Shown here piece after piece: positions 1 through 12,022 of a stretch of 64,000 bases of DNA. The DNA comes from Tethya wilhelma. Its lineage: Eukaryota; Porifera; Demospongiae; Tethyida; Tethyidae. The DNA lies in the NCBI GenBank assembly GCA_964030475.1, contig CAXIPT010000001.1, positions 22,412,776 to 22,476,775 of the forward strand. The letters are read 5' to 3'. The position numbers were made by a program, and so were the translations under genes. Every line of letters begins with the position of its first letter. Within the stretch, counting starts at the first letter, position 1. Under the pieces are notes generated by a model. The model made no database searches. It was not told the origin of the DNA and was given only the letters and a program-made list of their open reading frames with translations.

Positions 1-49
<49 letters not shown>
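1..49. repeat. (TG)n microsatellite at window edge
   Basis: Uninterrupted TG dinucleotide run that continues off the left edge. The Cys-Val open frames across it are only translations of the repeat. Confidence 0.95.
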
Positions 50-1387
50 ATTACCCTTTTTTTCTCTTTCTTTAGTTCCTCCTCTACTAGTCATCATCAT
101 GATAGTATTGTACCACTCTATTCAGTGGTGTCCAATTCTCTACTGTACACACTTAATTGTGCCATTCAGTTCATTGTTTTCAGTGGAATATTCCATTTGA
201 GTGTCTTCAAATAATGCTATTACTCTTCAAATTGTCCTTGCATTGTTCCTCACTCAAAGCATTGTGTGGGAACGTCCATTATGGTATCTCAGTGCCATTG
301 ACGAGAGTGTACCCACTAATGGTCCCACTGAATTCCACGCATAGCAACGAAGCCTGGCGCTGTGATATACTCTGATGCTCTAGTACAGGCACACTGTTAA
401 ATGACTGAACACTAAGAAATATTTATAATATAGTGAACCTTTGAACATTATCTTATGTATCTAGAATGTAAACCTACAAAAAGGTACTACTTTTAGACCG
501 AACACTGTCGAGCAATATAGCCGTATGGCTCCCTAGTCACTGGGTTACAATAACATTTTTGTAGGTGTACTTATATATTATATAGTGGCATAAGATTAAT
601 GTTCACTATGTGCTGGCATACTGTGTTGATTTGGATACGGTTTAAAATACCCTAAGCAGTTTGAAGTTCCGATAAGTCGTCTTTGTGGTGAACTCTATCT
701 AACAATGATTATTGTAGGACAGCCTGATGTTCTCACCATATTATTGTTACAGAATACTCCCATTCTATGTATACTATTATCGTAATATCCACGTATACCC
801 ACACACACTGGCAATATAAGTCTTACTACTGCATTCCAGACTTGTTGATTCTCTTAACTAGGTTACATGGCCTATTTGTAAGGGCATTAGTGCTGTTCCA
901 TTCTTGGTTCTTACTACCAACTCCACCCTCAGACACTACCTCTGGTCTTGTCCCTAGCTGTCCCAGTCTTGTCAGTCTTTGAGCTCCAGTAACTGAGTTA
1001 AGCGTGTCTAAATCTTTTGGGACCTTCAGCATGACTGTGTCATTTAGTGTAGCTGAAAAAAAGAACAGCACCATTTGTTTATCTTTAGCAGACAGAAGTT
1101 AATTTCAATCAAGTGTAGGTGGTCATGAGGTATGGTCAGTAAGGGCCCACCCTGCTACCTGACCTTGGTTGGCATGTATGAACCTGACACTTCAATGGCC
1201 TTGCATGCTTAATCATATCCAATCTATGTACTTTTGTGTATGTACAGTATTGTGGTACATACATACATGTTCATGTTTGTCCTATACCTGCACACAATCA
1301 TGTAGCTATGTGTGTAAGGTTCCTGTAATGTACACCTGCATGGTCATTGGTTCCAGCAACAATTTCATAAAGTATCACTTCTTTACT

Positions 1388-1425
<38 letters not shown>

Positions 1426-1456
1426 GACTCATGTTGTGACCTTACCATTCTTTAGT
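50..1456. other. Non-coding stretch upstream of PTB coding exons
   Basis: No convincing coding exon was seen on either strand. A CT dinucleotide tract at about 1388-1424 lies just before the acceptor TTTAG at 1451-1455 and probably serves as its polypyrimidine tract. This implies at least one 5' exon (UTR or a few codons) further upstream that I could not locate. Confidence 0.5.
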
Positions 1457-2472
1457 ATGTCTCAAGGAGATAAGGTACAGTGTATGCCCTAAGGGAGCTA
1501 TCAAAATGATAATGTCTTGTTATTTATATAGCGGTTTCGCGAAGAAAGTTCAACTGGAGGTGAGAGCATTGTACAGTGTGTATGTATGTAGGTACTAATG
1601 GGGCCTGGCTTTAGTGTTCAATGTGTCATGTGTTCATCATAGGAACTGTAACATTCTTGAATCCTATTGAGCTGGACTCTGCTGCTAAAAAGGTCAGCTT
1701 TTGTGAATTGTGTGTTGTGAATGACACACTATCTGTTGAATACGTACAATGTAATTAGAGCACTATAATATACTAATGATAGGCTCCTCTGCTACTGGTT
1801 CACACCATTATTCCATTCCATTTCTACACTCATTTCCATTCTATACCATTTTCCTTTCTGATGATAGGGTTTTCCTCTTTCATTACTCTCCTTACATGTA
1901 CTGTGACACCACCCCTGTAGTTCTCAAGGTCAGGCACGTCAATGGTTCAGCATTTTTACAACTTACTATAGACATTTCCTGAGCAGTCATTGGGCTGGAG
2001 GGTTGCTTTAGGTTTGGGAATGTTTGTAAAAAGAAGACCTTTTAAATTTTCAATGTTCACCCTGATGTGTATATTCCCCACCTGTGTGTGTGTGAGTGAG
2101 TGTGTGAGTGTGTGTGTGTGTGTGTGTGAGAGTGATTGTAGTGTCTCTAGTTTCCTTGAAGACTGTTCACAGTAAATCTTGTACGCTAACAATAATGTGT
2201 ATAGAGTAGAGTTGTCCCTATATTGGGTGTTATGTTCAACACTGTATGTGTCTATTGTGGTGTGTGCATACTGTAGGTTCATTTTCCTTACAAGTGACAT
2301 TGTAGGAAAGTATTTCTTTTAGTTCTCTCAAGTAAACTAATCCTGTATCTGTTCTTGGCAATGGAAAGCATTTATACCTTTTGTTTGAGATGCACCTGGA
2401 ACAATAATTGTTATCACTTAGTGAAAAGATTTCACTGTGGTTAGGGGTTGTGATTTGTAATGCACACACACA

Positions 2473-2546
<74 letters not shown>

Positions 2547-4014
2547 AACCTTCAGCCTCGAATGGAGGAAGCTCCCATCATCCCTTCTAAAGTTCTCCAC
2601 CTCAGAAACCTCCCTGACAATGTCACTGACAGAGAGGTGGCTGTCCTGGGGATGAGGTTTGGCAAGGTGGTCAACATTCTACCTCTCAAGTCAAAGAACC
2701 AGGCCTTCATTGAGATGGGGGATGTCACCTCAGCTACTGCCATGCTCTCTTACTATTCCACTATGCCAGCTGTTCTTAGGTGAGGGGGGCTGGGATTATG
2801 TCATACACACAGATCTGTTGAGTACCTGATGGAACTAATATGGCATGACTTAATTTGTTTTTTCCAAATGCACTACTGCTTTCATGTTTAATGAGGCAAG
2901 GGGGGTTGGTGATACGTTTATAGTCTTTTGGGGTGTTTTGGGAGGGGAGCATTTAGTGTTTTAGCTTGTGGTATTTCACAACCCTTCTCTTGTATCATTG
3001 CAGGGATAAGACTATTTACATACAGTACTCAAAGCATCAAGAAATCAAAATGCAACCGGTAAGCAAAGCTACGCGTGTATGTGTTGTGTATCTTTTTTAC
3101 AGAGTTACACAATTATTGCACGCATACATTGGTATATCAATAAGTCATCTACTGTAGTTGTGTATGTATTTATTGTACATAGACTGTGTCATATATGTGT
3201 ACTTTAAATTTCTGAATTGCATGCTGTTCTTAACTGTTGATGTGATTTGTTCGATTGTGTACATATGTGCCAGTGCACCTTATTCAAATGTATATCACTC
3301 TTTGATCCTAAAGACTAGTGTGTTTCCATGGTCACACACACCAACCAAGATCACTGGTGCATGTACCAGGTGGTTGGTGTAGAGCTCAAGGTGGCTGTAT
3401 TTGGTTGGTAGGTGGCTTACCATCATGTTTGCCCTGGGTCTGTTTTCATTGGCTATACTCCCCAGTAATTCTGTAGTCATGGCCACAAACAAGAGCTAAT
3501 TAAGTTTTATAATTACATGGGCTTCCCCAAATGTAGATGAGATACTCTCTCCCAGTAAAGGCCAAGTAAGGAATGGCCTGGAACTGAAGCTCTAAGATTT
3601 GCTTAGAAGGACAAACGTCATGATCCCATGCTTGTAGTTGATTGTGGGAAGTCTGAAGACTTACTACGTAGCTCATTCTTGTAGGGTCCAATTTTCTATA
3701 GTTTCTGGTATGAGTGAACTCTGACCTCCCTTGTTGAATTGTTTTTAGATTAGCAGTGTGTGGGTTGGCTGCAAATGACTGACATTCCTGGAGGGTCGTG
3801 ACTGCTGTACCGTGTCTTCTTGTAGCCCTGGGGCTGTGTTTGAGTCATTGACAAACACCCCTAGCTATTTGTTGGCAGGACAAGAATGTGTTGACACGGA
3901 AAATTTAATAGCCTCAGACTGTCCAGTCTAGTTGTACTCGACACCAATGGATTATCTATACACATACACACACACACATACACACACACATACACACACA
4001 CACACACACACACN

Positions 4015-4054
<40 letters not shown>

Positions 4055-4422
4055 ACGCACACACACTGATAGCCCGTGAGCCAACCAGTCAGTGGTGCCT
4101 CCAACATGAGTCTGCTCACTCCAGTGATGTCCGGAGGAGCCTCTCCCTCTGCCTCTCCCTCTAACTCTAGCTACACCATGGAGCCCGCCTCCCCCCAGCC
4201 TCCTCAGGGCTGCCCCAACTCAGTGCTCAGGATCATCATTGAGAACATGATCTACCCCATCACCATCGATGTGCTGCACCAGGTGGGTCTGGGGAGATGG
4301 TGGATCAGGGGCAGGGAAAGGAGTCTGTAGCTGGGTAGACTAGTACCAGATACACTGTATGGGGGTCTGGGGGTGTACTGAATTAGTCTATCAGCTATAT
4401 CCTCCTTTGTCATATTGCATGC

Positions 4423-4462
<40 letters not shown>

Positions 4463-7400
4463 TGAGTCTAGTAAATGTCACATTCTGAATGCAATTGATA
4501 AAACGTGAAATTGTAATTTTAGTCAGCGTGCATCATTTTTCAAAAAGACAGTTTACTGGTGTCTTACACCAGGTGTGTGGGTATATTTGGTGATCTGAGT
4601 GATAATTATTTTTAGTGACCTCCTACACTAGTAGTGGTAGGCTATTAGTATCAAGAAATGACTTGTACATGTAACTCCCCCATGATGTGTACCTAATGCG
4701 TATGGCATTTTGATTGTTGATGGTGAGCTGATTCATGTCAGTATCTTATCTCTGTACATGTGTAGATCTTCTCCAAATACGGTACCATTCTCAGGATTGT
4801 TACCTTTGTCAAAAACTGTAAGTACATGTATAATAATGAATACATATGCATGAATAAATATTAAATGTTCAGCTTAATGTATTGTACTTCACACGGCAAT
4901 ACTCTATACAGCTCAGTTCCATGCTCTGATTCAATACCCTGATGCCATTACTTCAACAACAGCCAAAGCAGTAAGTGTATATATTGTGCACCTATTCTTC
5001 TGTGTGACAATAGAGTAGGTGTAGCCTTTTGACTAGCTGTACTTCTAATTCTGGGGAGTTATAGCTTGCTAAGGAGAAATTGGCAGGAGTTAAAGTATGT
5101 CCATCGGTTTGGTTTGGTGGTCTTGTAGCCTCTGTCACACCTAGCACCCTCAATTCTTTCCTAATTGACTATATGTACACATGTACACATTGTGTGCAGT
5201 CATATACTGTAATTCCTTTCACAATTAGTTTGTGAAAGCCTGAAGCTTTTTTCCTAATTTGTGAATCATGATCTCTAAATAATGCCCATTGTGCTGTTGT
5301 ACGGTATGTATCAGACTTAGATTAGCCTCGTTCCCAGGCTCTCACCTCTGACCTTACACTCACGGTAAGGAAGGAGAGAGCCTGGTCGGAAATATCACGT
5401 GAATTTCGTCATTGATGATACGGAGGTAGATGTGACCTTTGACCTCTGCCACGATCGTGCCGTTTTATGAGCGCCTAGCACGAACAGCTCGAAAGTAAGT
5501 AATTTTACTGTACTTACCTTGCTTATTTTCATAGTTTAGACAGCTTAAATCAATTTATGAACTGTAGTAGCGCTAGTTCAGAATCGCTGCAGCTTGCAGA
5601 GGTCAAAGGACGTGTCTACCCTAGTGTCTATCCCCACGTCATTCACGTGATATTTCCGACCAGGCTCTCTCCTTCCTTACCGTGAGTGTATGGTCAAAGG
5701 TGAGAGCCTGGGAACGAGGCTAGACTTAGATTACCATACTGTCAAAGTTAACAGCATGCAAAAATAATATCATATGATATGTCTCTGATAATGTACATTG
5801 AGATGAGTTATTGAGTGAGGTGTGTGTGTTCTCTCCTGCTCAGAGTCTTGATGGTCAGAACATCTACAATGGCTGCTGTACCCTGCGAATAGACTTCTCT
5901 AAACTTAGTGCACTCACTGTGAAATACAACAACGAAAAGACAAGGTACATCCTGCCCAAATCTAACAGGGAATGAAGCTATGTGAATTGTATTTATTTGA
6001 CAAGGAATTTACCTAGGTGATATGTACACTGGATTTTGGGTACAAATTTCTATACCATAGATTAACTGACCAATGAGCATGTAATAGCCTCACATGATAC
6101 AGCTATATGTGTACAGTATATTGTGCACTAGCAACAGTCTAATGGACACAGTGGCATACCATATTCAGTGTGTGTGTAGTCTGTGTGCAGTGCTGATACA
6201 TCCTGTGTTTCCCATTCCCCCCCCCTCCCTCAGGGACTACACCCGGCCTGACCTGCCAACGGGAGAGGCTGATGTCAACCCTCCAGCTGCTGCGGGAGGA
6301 GGCAATGTGCCAGACATCTCAGCTGCTCTGGCCGGTGAGTGGAGCACTCTAAGTTAATGACCCAGTGCTACATGGGCTGTGTAGTATTACGTGTTGAATT
6401 CACAATGATTATTTGAATTGCTTTACATGAAAATTGGTCTTATCTTTGCAAACAATTCCATGTATGATCTATACCAATTCATATTTGGTAAGGGGTCACT
6501 GGATACCCAGACTACACCTTACAATGAGGGATGCTAATTGATGCGACTCTTACTCTTGAAATACAGATGGCTGTGTATACAAGTAGTGTCCAAAGAAAGT
6601 TTGACCATACACTAGAGCCTTTTTAATCTCCAGCTACCATGCACTCCCAGTCTCTGCCATGTGCTCCATAGTACAGTGGCAGTTTCTTGAGTCATTTGAC
6701 GTTTAGAACAAAGGATCTTACCTGGGAGAGACGAGTGTACGTATTTCAGATGGGTGCATGTGATAGTATGGTGCTAACAGTAGCTATTGAGAATTGCTTC
6801 ATTCAACACGTTGGTTGATGTTAGGGAGTGTATGCTATGAACCAGGATCAGCTTCATAAGACATTAGCTTCGCCATGTACACTGTACCTCATGGACTAAA
6901 ATTAATAAAGAAAGACTTTCTTTGTAGATTCAATTTAGAACTTTGTACTCTTTATGTGATTGTGCACACTACAATTGAGTGATGTTTGTTTTCTATCTTC
7001 AGGTATCCCGCCAGCTCTCCTTCAAAATCCAGGTAACTAACTCTAACAAGAATTGTACTCTGTATGTCTATGTGTACTGTACGTATGTGTATGAATGAGT
7101 ATGTGCACAGAATTAATGCATTGTTTTATGACTGGCAGCTCTTGCTAATTTACGTGCTGCTTTGGTTGCATTGGCTTCTAATTCTCCACCCCATTCTATG
7201 TCAGGGGGGATCATGATGTCGGGATGTGTGGTTCTCGTCTCCAACCTCAACGAAAAGGTGGGTGGGATAGGAGAACACATGGTGCATGCACATACATGTT
7301 GCGGCCGATGTACACTGTGAATGTATGATATGTGATGGGCAGTGTCTCTGTTGTGAAAGCATATCTTAAGAACAAAAAAAGAAGGTTTAACTGAAGAAAA

Positions 7401-8582
7401 AGAAAACAGAAGTTGATCCCTCTGTCACAGTGCAGTGGTAGTGTGACCTCTGTCCAAGACACTGTGGCTTCATACATTACATGTGTACTGTGTGCTGTCT
7501 ACTTGTTGTGCATGTAAATGTGCTGATACATGCACAACTGTTTGTGTCACAAAATTGACTTCTTTGTTGTATTTTTCTCTCTCTTTCTCTCTCTCTCTTC
7601 CATTCCTCCTCCTGTCTGTCTGTCTCTCTGTGTGTGTACCTGTCTCTCTGTGTCTCCTCCGTGTGTCTCTGGACCTCCTTCCCTTCCTTCTCTCCTCCTA
7701 AGATGATTACTCCTCATGCTCTCTTCATTGTCTTTGGTATGTTCCATACCTCTACTAACTCACACCGCATGTTATATGTTATATCTGTGCCTACAAATCT
7801 GTAGACTGTTTGACTGGCCTAGTTTTTGGTCTAATTAAACCCACATAAATCGTGATTTACAGAAATCATGGACCCATTATGATAGAATTTAAATTGAAAA
7901 TGTTTGTAAAAGACTTGTCTTTTACTGTAATTTGTGCCACAAGCATTTAAACTTACAATACACTCTGTGCAATCATGTATTGATGTGTGTTGTTGAATAT
8001 GTGAGCCAATTTACTGTCCACAATACATTATCAGTCCCACCCAACTGTCCAATGATCTGCAGGTGTCTATGGTGATGTGATACGAGTGAAGATCCTCTAC
8101 AACAAGAGAGACTCCGCCCTCATCCAGTTCAAGGAGCCACAGCATGCTCAAACAGGTAATGAGAGGGAGAGAAGCTTTACTATTTTGTAGTTGCAATGGC
8201 AACCAAAAGACATCAGAAAGAAGCTAGGGAGGTCAATAGGTCTGATGACTTAATTGGAGGGGGAGCAACTTCAATACACTTTTGGTGTCTTAGCTAGTCT
8301 ATTAAACTAACGTTCAGTCGTTGTCCCTTTTGTCAGGAAAAGGTGTCTACCTCAATAGACTATGTTTTAGCATATGACACTTTCATCTTCTGTATGTGTA
8401 GCTGTAGCTGTAGGTGTAGAGATTTTGTGTGTGATTATCATTGTGGATTGTTACATGTACTTTTGCACCTGTAGCCATTGCAAACCTCAATGGTGTTGCC
8501 TTATATGGCAAGAAGATCCATGTGACACACTCCAAACATTCTCAAGTCCAGATGCCTCAGGCTGGCAGCAATGTGAGTTGAG

Positions 8583-8620
<38 letters not shown>

Positions 8621-10860
8621 NTAATGACCCAGTGCTACATGGGCTGTGTAGTATTACGTGTTGAATTCACAATGATTATTTGAATTGCTTTACATGAAAA
8701 TTGGTCTTATCTTTGCAAACAATTCCATGTATGATCTATACCAATTCATATTTGGTAAGGGGTCACTGGATACCCAGACTACACCTTACAATGAGGGATG
8801 CTAATTGATGCGACTCTTACTCTTGAAATACAGATGGCTGTGTATACAAGTAGTGTCCAAAGAAAGTTTGACCATACACTAGAGCCTTTTTAATCTCCAG
8901 CTACCATGCACTCCCAGTCTCTGCCATGTGCTCCATAGTACAGTGGCAGTTTCTTGAGTCATTTGACGTTTAGAACAAAGGATCTTACCTGGGAGAGACG
9001 AGTGTACGTATTTCAGATGGGTGCATGTGATAGTATGGTGCTAACAGTAGCTATTGAGAATTGCTTCATTCAACACGTTGGTTGATGTTAGGGAGTGTAT
9101 GCTATGAACCAGGATCAGCTTCATAAGACATTAGCTTCGCCATGTACACTGTACCTCATGGACTAAAATTAATAAAGAAAGACTTTCTTTGTAGATTCAA
9201 TTTAGAACTTTGTACTCTTTATGTGATTGTGCACACTACAATTGAGTGATGTTTGTTTTCTATCTTCAGGTATCCCGCCAGCTCTCCTTCAAAATCCAGG
9301 TAACTAACTCTAACAAGAATTGTACTCTGTATGTCTATGTGTACTGTACGTATGTGTATGAATGAGTATGTGCACAGAATTAATGCATTGTTTTATGACT
9401 GGCAGCTCTTGCTAATTTACGTGCTGCTTTGGTTGCATTGGCTTCTAATTCTCCACCCCATTCTATGTCAGGGGGGATCATGATGTCGGGATGTGTGGTT
9501 CTCGTCTCCAACCTCAACGAAAAGGTGGGTGGGATAGGAGAACACATGGTGCATGCACATACATGTTGCGGCCGATGTACACTGTGAATGTATGATATGT
9601 GATGGGCAGTGTCTCTGTTGTGAAAGCATATCTTAAGAACAAAAAAAGAAGGTTTAACTGAAGAAAAAGAAAACAGAAGTTGATCCCTCTGTCACAGTGC
9701 AGTGGTAGTGTGACCTCTGTCCAAGACACTGTGGCTTCATACATTACATGTGTACTGTGTGCTGTCTACTTGTTGTGCATGTAAATGTGCTGATACATGC
9801 ACAACTGTTTGTGTCACAAAATTGACTTCTTTGTTGTATTTTTCTCTCTCTTTCTCTCTCTCTCTTCCATTCCTCCTCCTGTCTGTCTGTCTCTCTGTGT
9901 GTGTACCTGTCTCTCTGTGTCTCCTCCGTGTGTCTCTGGACCTCCTTCCCTTCCTTCTCTCCTCCTAAGATGATTACTCCTCATGCTCTCTTCATTCTCT
10001 TTGGTATGTTCCATACCTCTACTAACTCACACCGCATGTTATATGTTATATCTGTGCCTACAAATCTGTAGACTGTTTGACTGGCCTAGTTTTTGGTCTA
10101 ATTAAACCCACATAAATCGTGATTTACAGAAATCATGGACCCATTATGATAGAATTTAAATTGAAAATGTTTGTAAAAGACTTGTCTTTTACTGTAATTT
10201 GTGCCACAAGCATTTAAACTTACAATACACTCTGTGCAATCATGTATTGATGTGTGTTGTTGAATATGTGAGCCAATTTACTGTCCACAATACATTATCA
10301 GTCCCACCCAACTGTCCAATGATCTGCAGGTGTCTATGGTGATGTGATACGAGTGAAGATCCTCTACAACAAGAGAGACTCCGCCCTCATCCAGTTCAAG
10401 GAGCCACAGCATGCTCAAACAGGTAATGAGAGGGAGAGAAGCTTTACTATTTTGTAGTTGCAATGGCAACCAAAAGACATCAGAAAGAAGCTAGGGAGGT
10501 CAATAGGTCTGATGACTTAATTGGAGGGGGAGCAACTTCAATACACTTTTGGTGTCTTAGCTAGTCTATTAAACTAACGTTCAGTCGTTGTCCCTTTTGT
10601 CAGGAAAAGGTGTCTACCTCAATAGACTATGTTTTAGCATATGACACTTTCATCTTCTGTATGTGTAGCTGTAGCTGTAGGTGTAGAGATTTTGTGTGTG
10701 ATTATCATTGTGGATTGTTACATGTACTTTTGCACCTGTAGCCATTGCAAACCTCAATGGTGTTGCCTTATATGGCAAGAAGATCCATGTGACACACTCC
10801 AAACATTCTCAAGTCCAGATGCCTCAGGCTGGCAGCAATGTGAGTTGAGTTGTGTGTGTG

Positions 10861-10903
<43 letters not shown>

Positions 10904-10919
10904 ATGCGTGCGTGCGTGC

Positions 10920-10950
<31 letters not shown>

Positions 10951-11903
10951 TGTGTGCATGTGTGTGCAATGCCCATGAATACTTATGCCTTCCATTATAC
11001 GTTCTCAATGTATTTCACACAGGAGGATGCTCTTACTGAAGACTACACAAACTCACCTCTGCATAGATTCAAGGTACTATCATGTATTCTAGCTGTTTAC
11101 AAGCAGCTGGTAGGCATATCTGTCTTGAAGTGTACAGCATAGCTGCCAAAATAATTATGTTGCACGAAAGAATATACCATTTTATTAACTATTATCCCCC
11201 AATTTCTATAATACCCACATAGAAACCAGGCTCTAAGAACTATCAGAATATCTTTCCTCCTAGTGCTACTCTTCACCTTTCCAACATACCGTGAGTTCTG
11301 CACTACATTATATTACATTATAGTAGATGACTACAGTTTCATCAACTATGGGATATCTCCACTCCTTCCAGTGAATGCATAGATGAAGACTACATCAAGA
11401 CTCTGTTTGGATCAACTGGTGGAGTGGTCCAGAATTTCCGTTTCTTCCAGTGAGTCTCACTATATACTGATCGCATTGCATTTAATAAGTGGGTATATGT
11501 GCCATGCCATGTATAATACCGGCTGTACACTATTAATGTGACTTTATAGTAGCATACAATGGCACCATTTTACTGTCTGGATGTTTGTCATTAATATTAT
11601 GTGCTCTGTACTTTATTCCCCCCCCCCTCAGAAATGATCATAGAATGGCCCTCATTCAAATGGCCTCAACAGAGGAAGCTGTTTCTGCACTCATTGTAAG
11701 CTGTAGCCGCTAACTCTAAATAAAGACCATCATGTTGTACTTTTTTATGTACAACACACCATTAACTGACCACCATACCTGAAGCTACTTTACAAGTTGT
11801 TCTCTTTCATTCTCCCCCCACAACTGTACAGGCCATGCACAACTACAAGATCAGCGAAACAAATCATCTTCGTGTATCATTTTCCAAAAATCCCATTTCT
11901 TGA
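1457..11903 (+). CDS. PTBP: Polypyrimidine-tract-binding protein (PTB/hnRNP I family), 20 exons
   Basis: Four-RRM splicing regulator that binds CU-rich RNA in the nucleus. Exons in consistent phase: 1457-1474, 1532-1559, 1643-1692, 2556-2779, 3004-3058, 4073-4282, 4766-4817, 4912-4970, 5844-5944, 6234-6334, then 7003-7032, 7139-7257, 7703-7736, 8063-8155, 8475-8572 (repeated at 9270-9299, 9406-9524, 9970-10003, 10330-10422, 10742-10839), then 11023-11073, 11223-11290, 11372-11449, 11632-11695, 11832-11903. Counting the repeated block once gives 534 aa, close to human PTBP1. RRM1 starts at [13 protein letters not shown] and has [22 protein letters not shown]2 starts at [19 protein letters not shown]3 has [10 protein letters not shown] and [21 protein letters not shown] split over exons 12-14; RRM4 ends [10 protein letters not shown]. 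Basic clusters KRFREE and AKKPR near the N-terminus fit a nuclear signal. Read literally, the duplicated block would disrupt RRM3; it abuts an N and is probably an assembly duplicate. The ATG at 1457 is the first in frame, but an upstream coding exon is not excluded. Confidence 0.93.
2463..2543. repeat. (CA)n immediately upstream of PTB exon 4 acceptor
   Basis: CA tract of about 80 nt ending 12 nt before the 3' splice site (acceptor CTAACCTTCAG, exon from 2556). It occupies the place of a normal polypyrimidine tract. Confidence 0.9.
3961..4067. repeat. (CA)n with an N, upstream of PTB exon 6
   Basis: CA/TACA tract interrupted by N at 4014, ending about 5 nt before the acceptor used for exon 6 (exon starts 4073). 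Its true length is unknown because of the gap. Confidence 0.9.
4429..4460. repeat. (GA)n microsatellite
   Basis: Simple AG/GA run in PTB intron 6. Confidence 0.9.
5323..5722. mobile_element. MITE, TAG...CTA ends, 9-bp target duplication
   Basis: A 400-bp foldback in PTB intron 8. Its ends are TAGCCTCGTTCCCAGGCTCT and the reverse complement; further inside, both arms carry GAGAGAGCCTGGTCGGAAAT-type sequence. It is flanked by a perfect 9-bp direct repeat GACTTAGAT at 5314-5322 and 5723-5731. No transposase is encoded. The 9-bp duplication is the size known for Mutator-like elements. Two more elements with the same end triplets and 9-bp duplications lie at 44234 and 49034. Confidence 0.85.
6355..8582 (+). 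repeat. Near-identical block, copy 1 (PTB exons 11-15)
   Basis: Matches 8622-10849 at a constant offset of 2267 bp, with the same introns and exons. I noticed one coding difference: G at 7730 against C at 9997, giving Val or Leu in exon 13. The copy ends in a (TG)n run and then the N at 8621. This is typical of two overlapping contigs or haplotypes placed end to end rather than of a biological tandem duplication. Confidence 0.9.
7561..7736 (+). promoter_or_regulatory. CU-rich tract plus 34-nt exon 13 (putative autoregulatory poison-skip exon)
   Basis: About 130 nt of almost pure pyrimidine (TCTCTCTTTCTCT..., CCTCCTCCTGTCTGTCTG..., CTTCCCTTCCTTCTCTCC) precedes exon 13 (7703-7736), which is 34 nt and encodes [12 protein letters not shown]. 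Vertebrate PTBP1 exon 11 and PTBP2 exon 10 are also 34 nt, encode the same part of RRM3, and are skipped under PTB control to give NMD substrates. Here skipping would join phase-0 exon 12 to exon 14, read as GTG TCT ATG GTG ATG TGA, an immediate stop. The same arrangement lies at 9828-10003 in the second block. Confidence 0.7.
8583..8621. repeat. (TG)n ending in an N gap
   Basis: TG run after PTB exon 15 (copy 1), then N at 8621. The sequence after the N restarts inside PTB intron 10. Confidence 0.9.
8622..10849 (+). repeat. Near-identical block, copy 2 (PTB exons 11-15)
   Basis: Second copy of 6355-8582 (offset 2267). Exon 13 here encodes ALFILFG, the same Leu I recall in human PTBP1 (FILFG), so this copy may be the better sequence. 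It continues without a gap into exon 16, so it is contiguous with the 3' half of the gene. Confidence 0.9.
10850..10968. repeat. (TG)n/(TGCG)n compound microsatellite
   Basis: TG run followed by a long TGCG run, then TG again. It is the expanded form of the microsatellite that ends copy 1 at 8621. The length difference between copies would explain a failed merge during assembly. Confidence 0.9.
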
Positions 11904-12016
11904 CTAACTCAATTGCCTTCCAGGCACAGCAGCTAGCTAGGTCTTCTAGAAATTTTATTTACAGAAATCAAAGATGTTGTTTTGTGTTTCTAACTACAGT
12001 ATCGTGTAACTTAGGA

Positions 12017-12022
12017 AATAAA
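12017..12022 (+). terminator. Poly(A) signal AATAAA of PTB gene
   Basis: Canonical hexamer about 114 nt after the PTB stop codon (TGA 11901-11903). It is the first AATAAA in the 3' region. Confidence 0.5.

Noticed and set aside
2..214. Open frames rich in Cys-Val or His-Thr repeats (also at 2236-2600, 3861-4064, 10754-11142, 18739-18945)
   Set aside because: They are translations of TG/CA microsatellites with no other support.
7247..7477. Minus-strand open frames repeated identically at 9514-9744 and similar pairs
   Set aside because: They lie in PTB introns and recur only because the block is duplicated.
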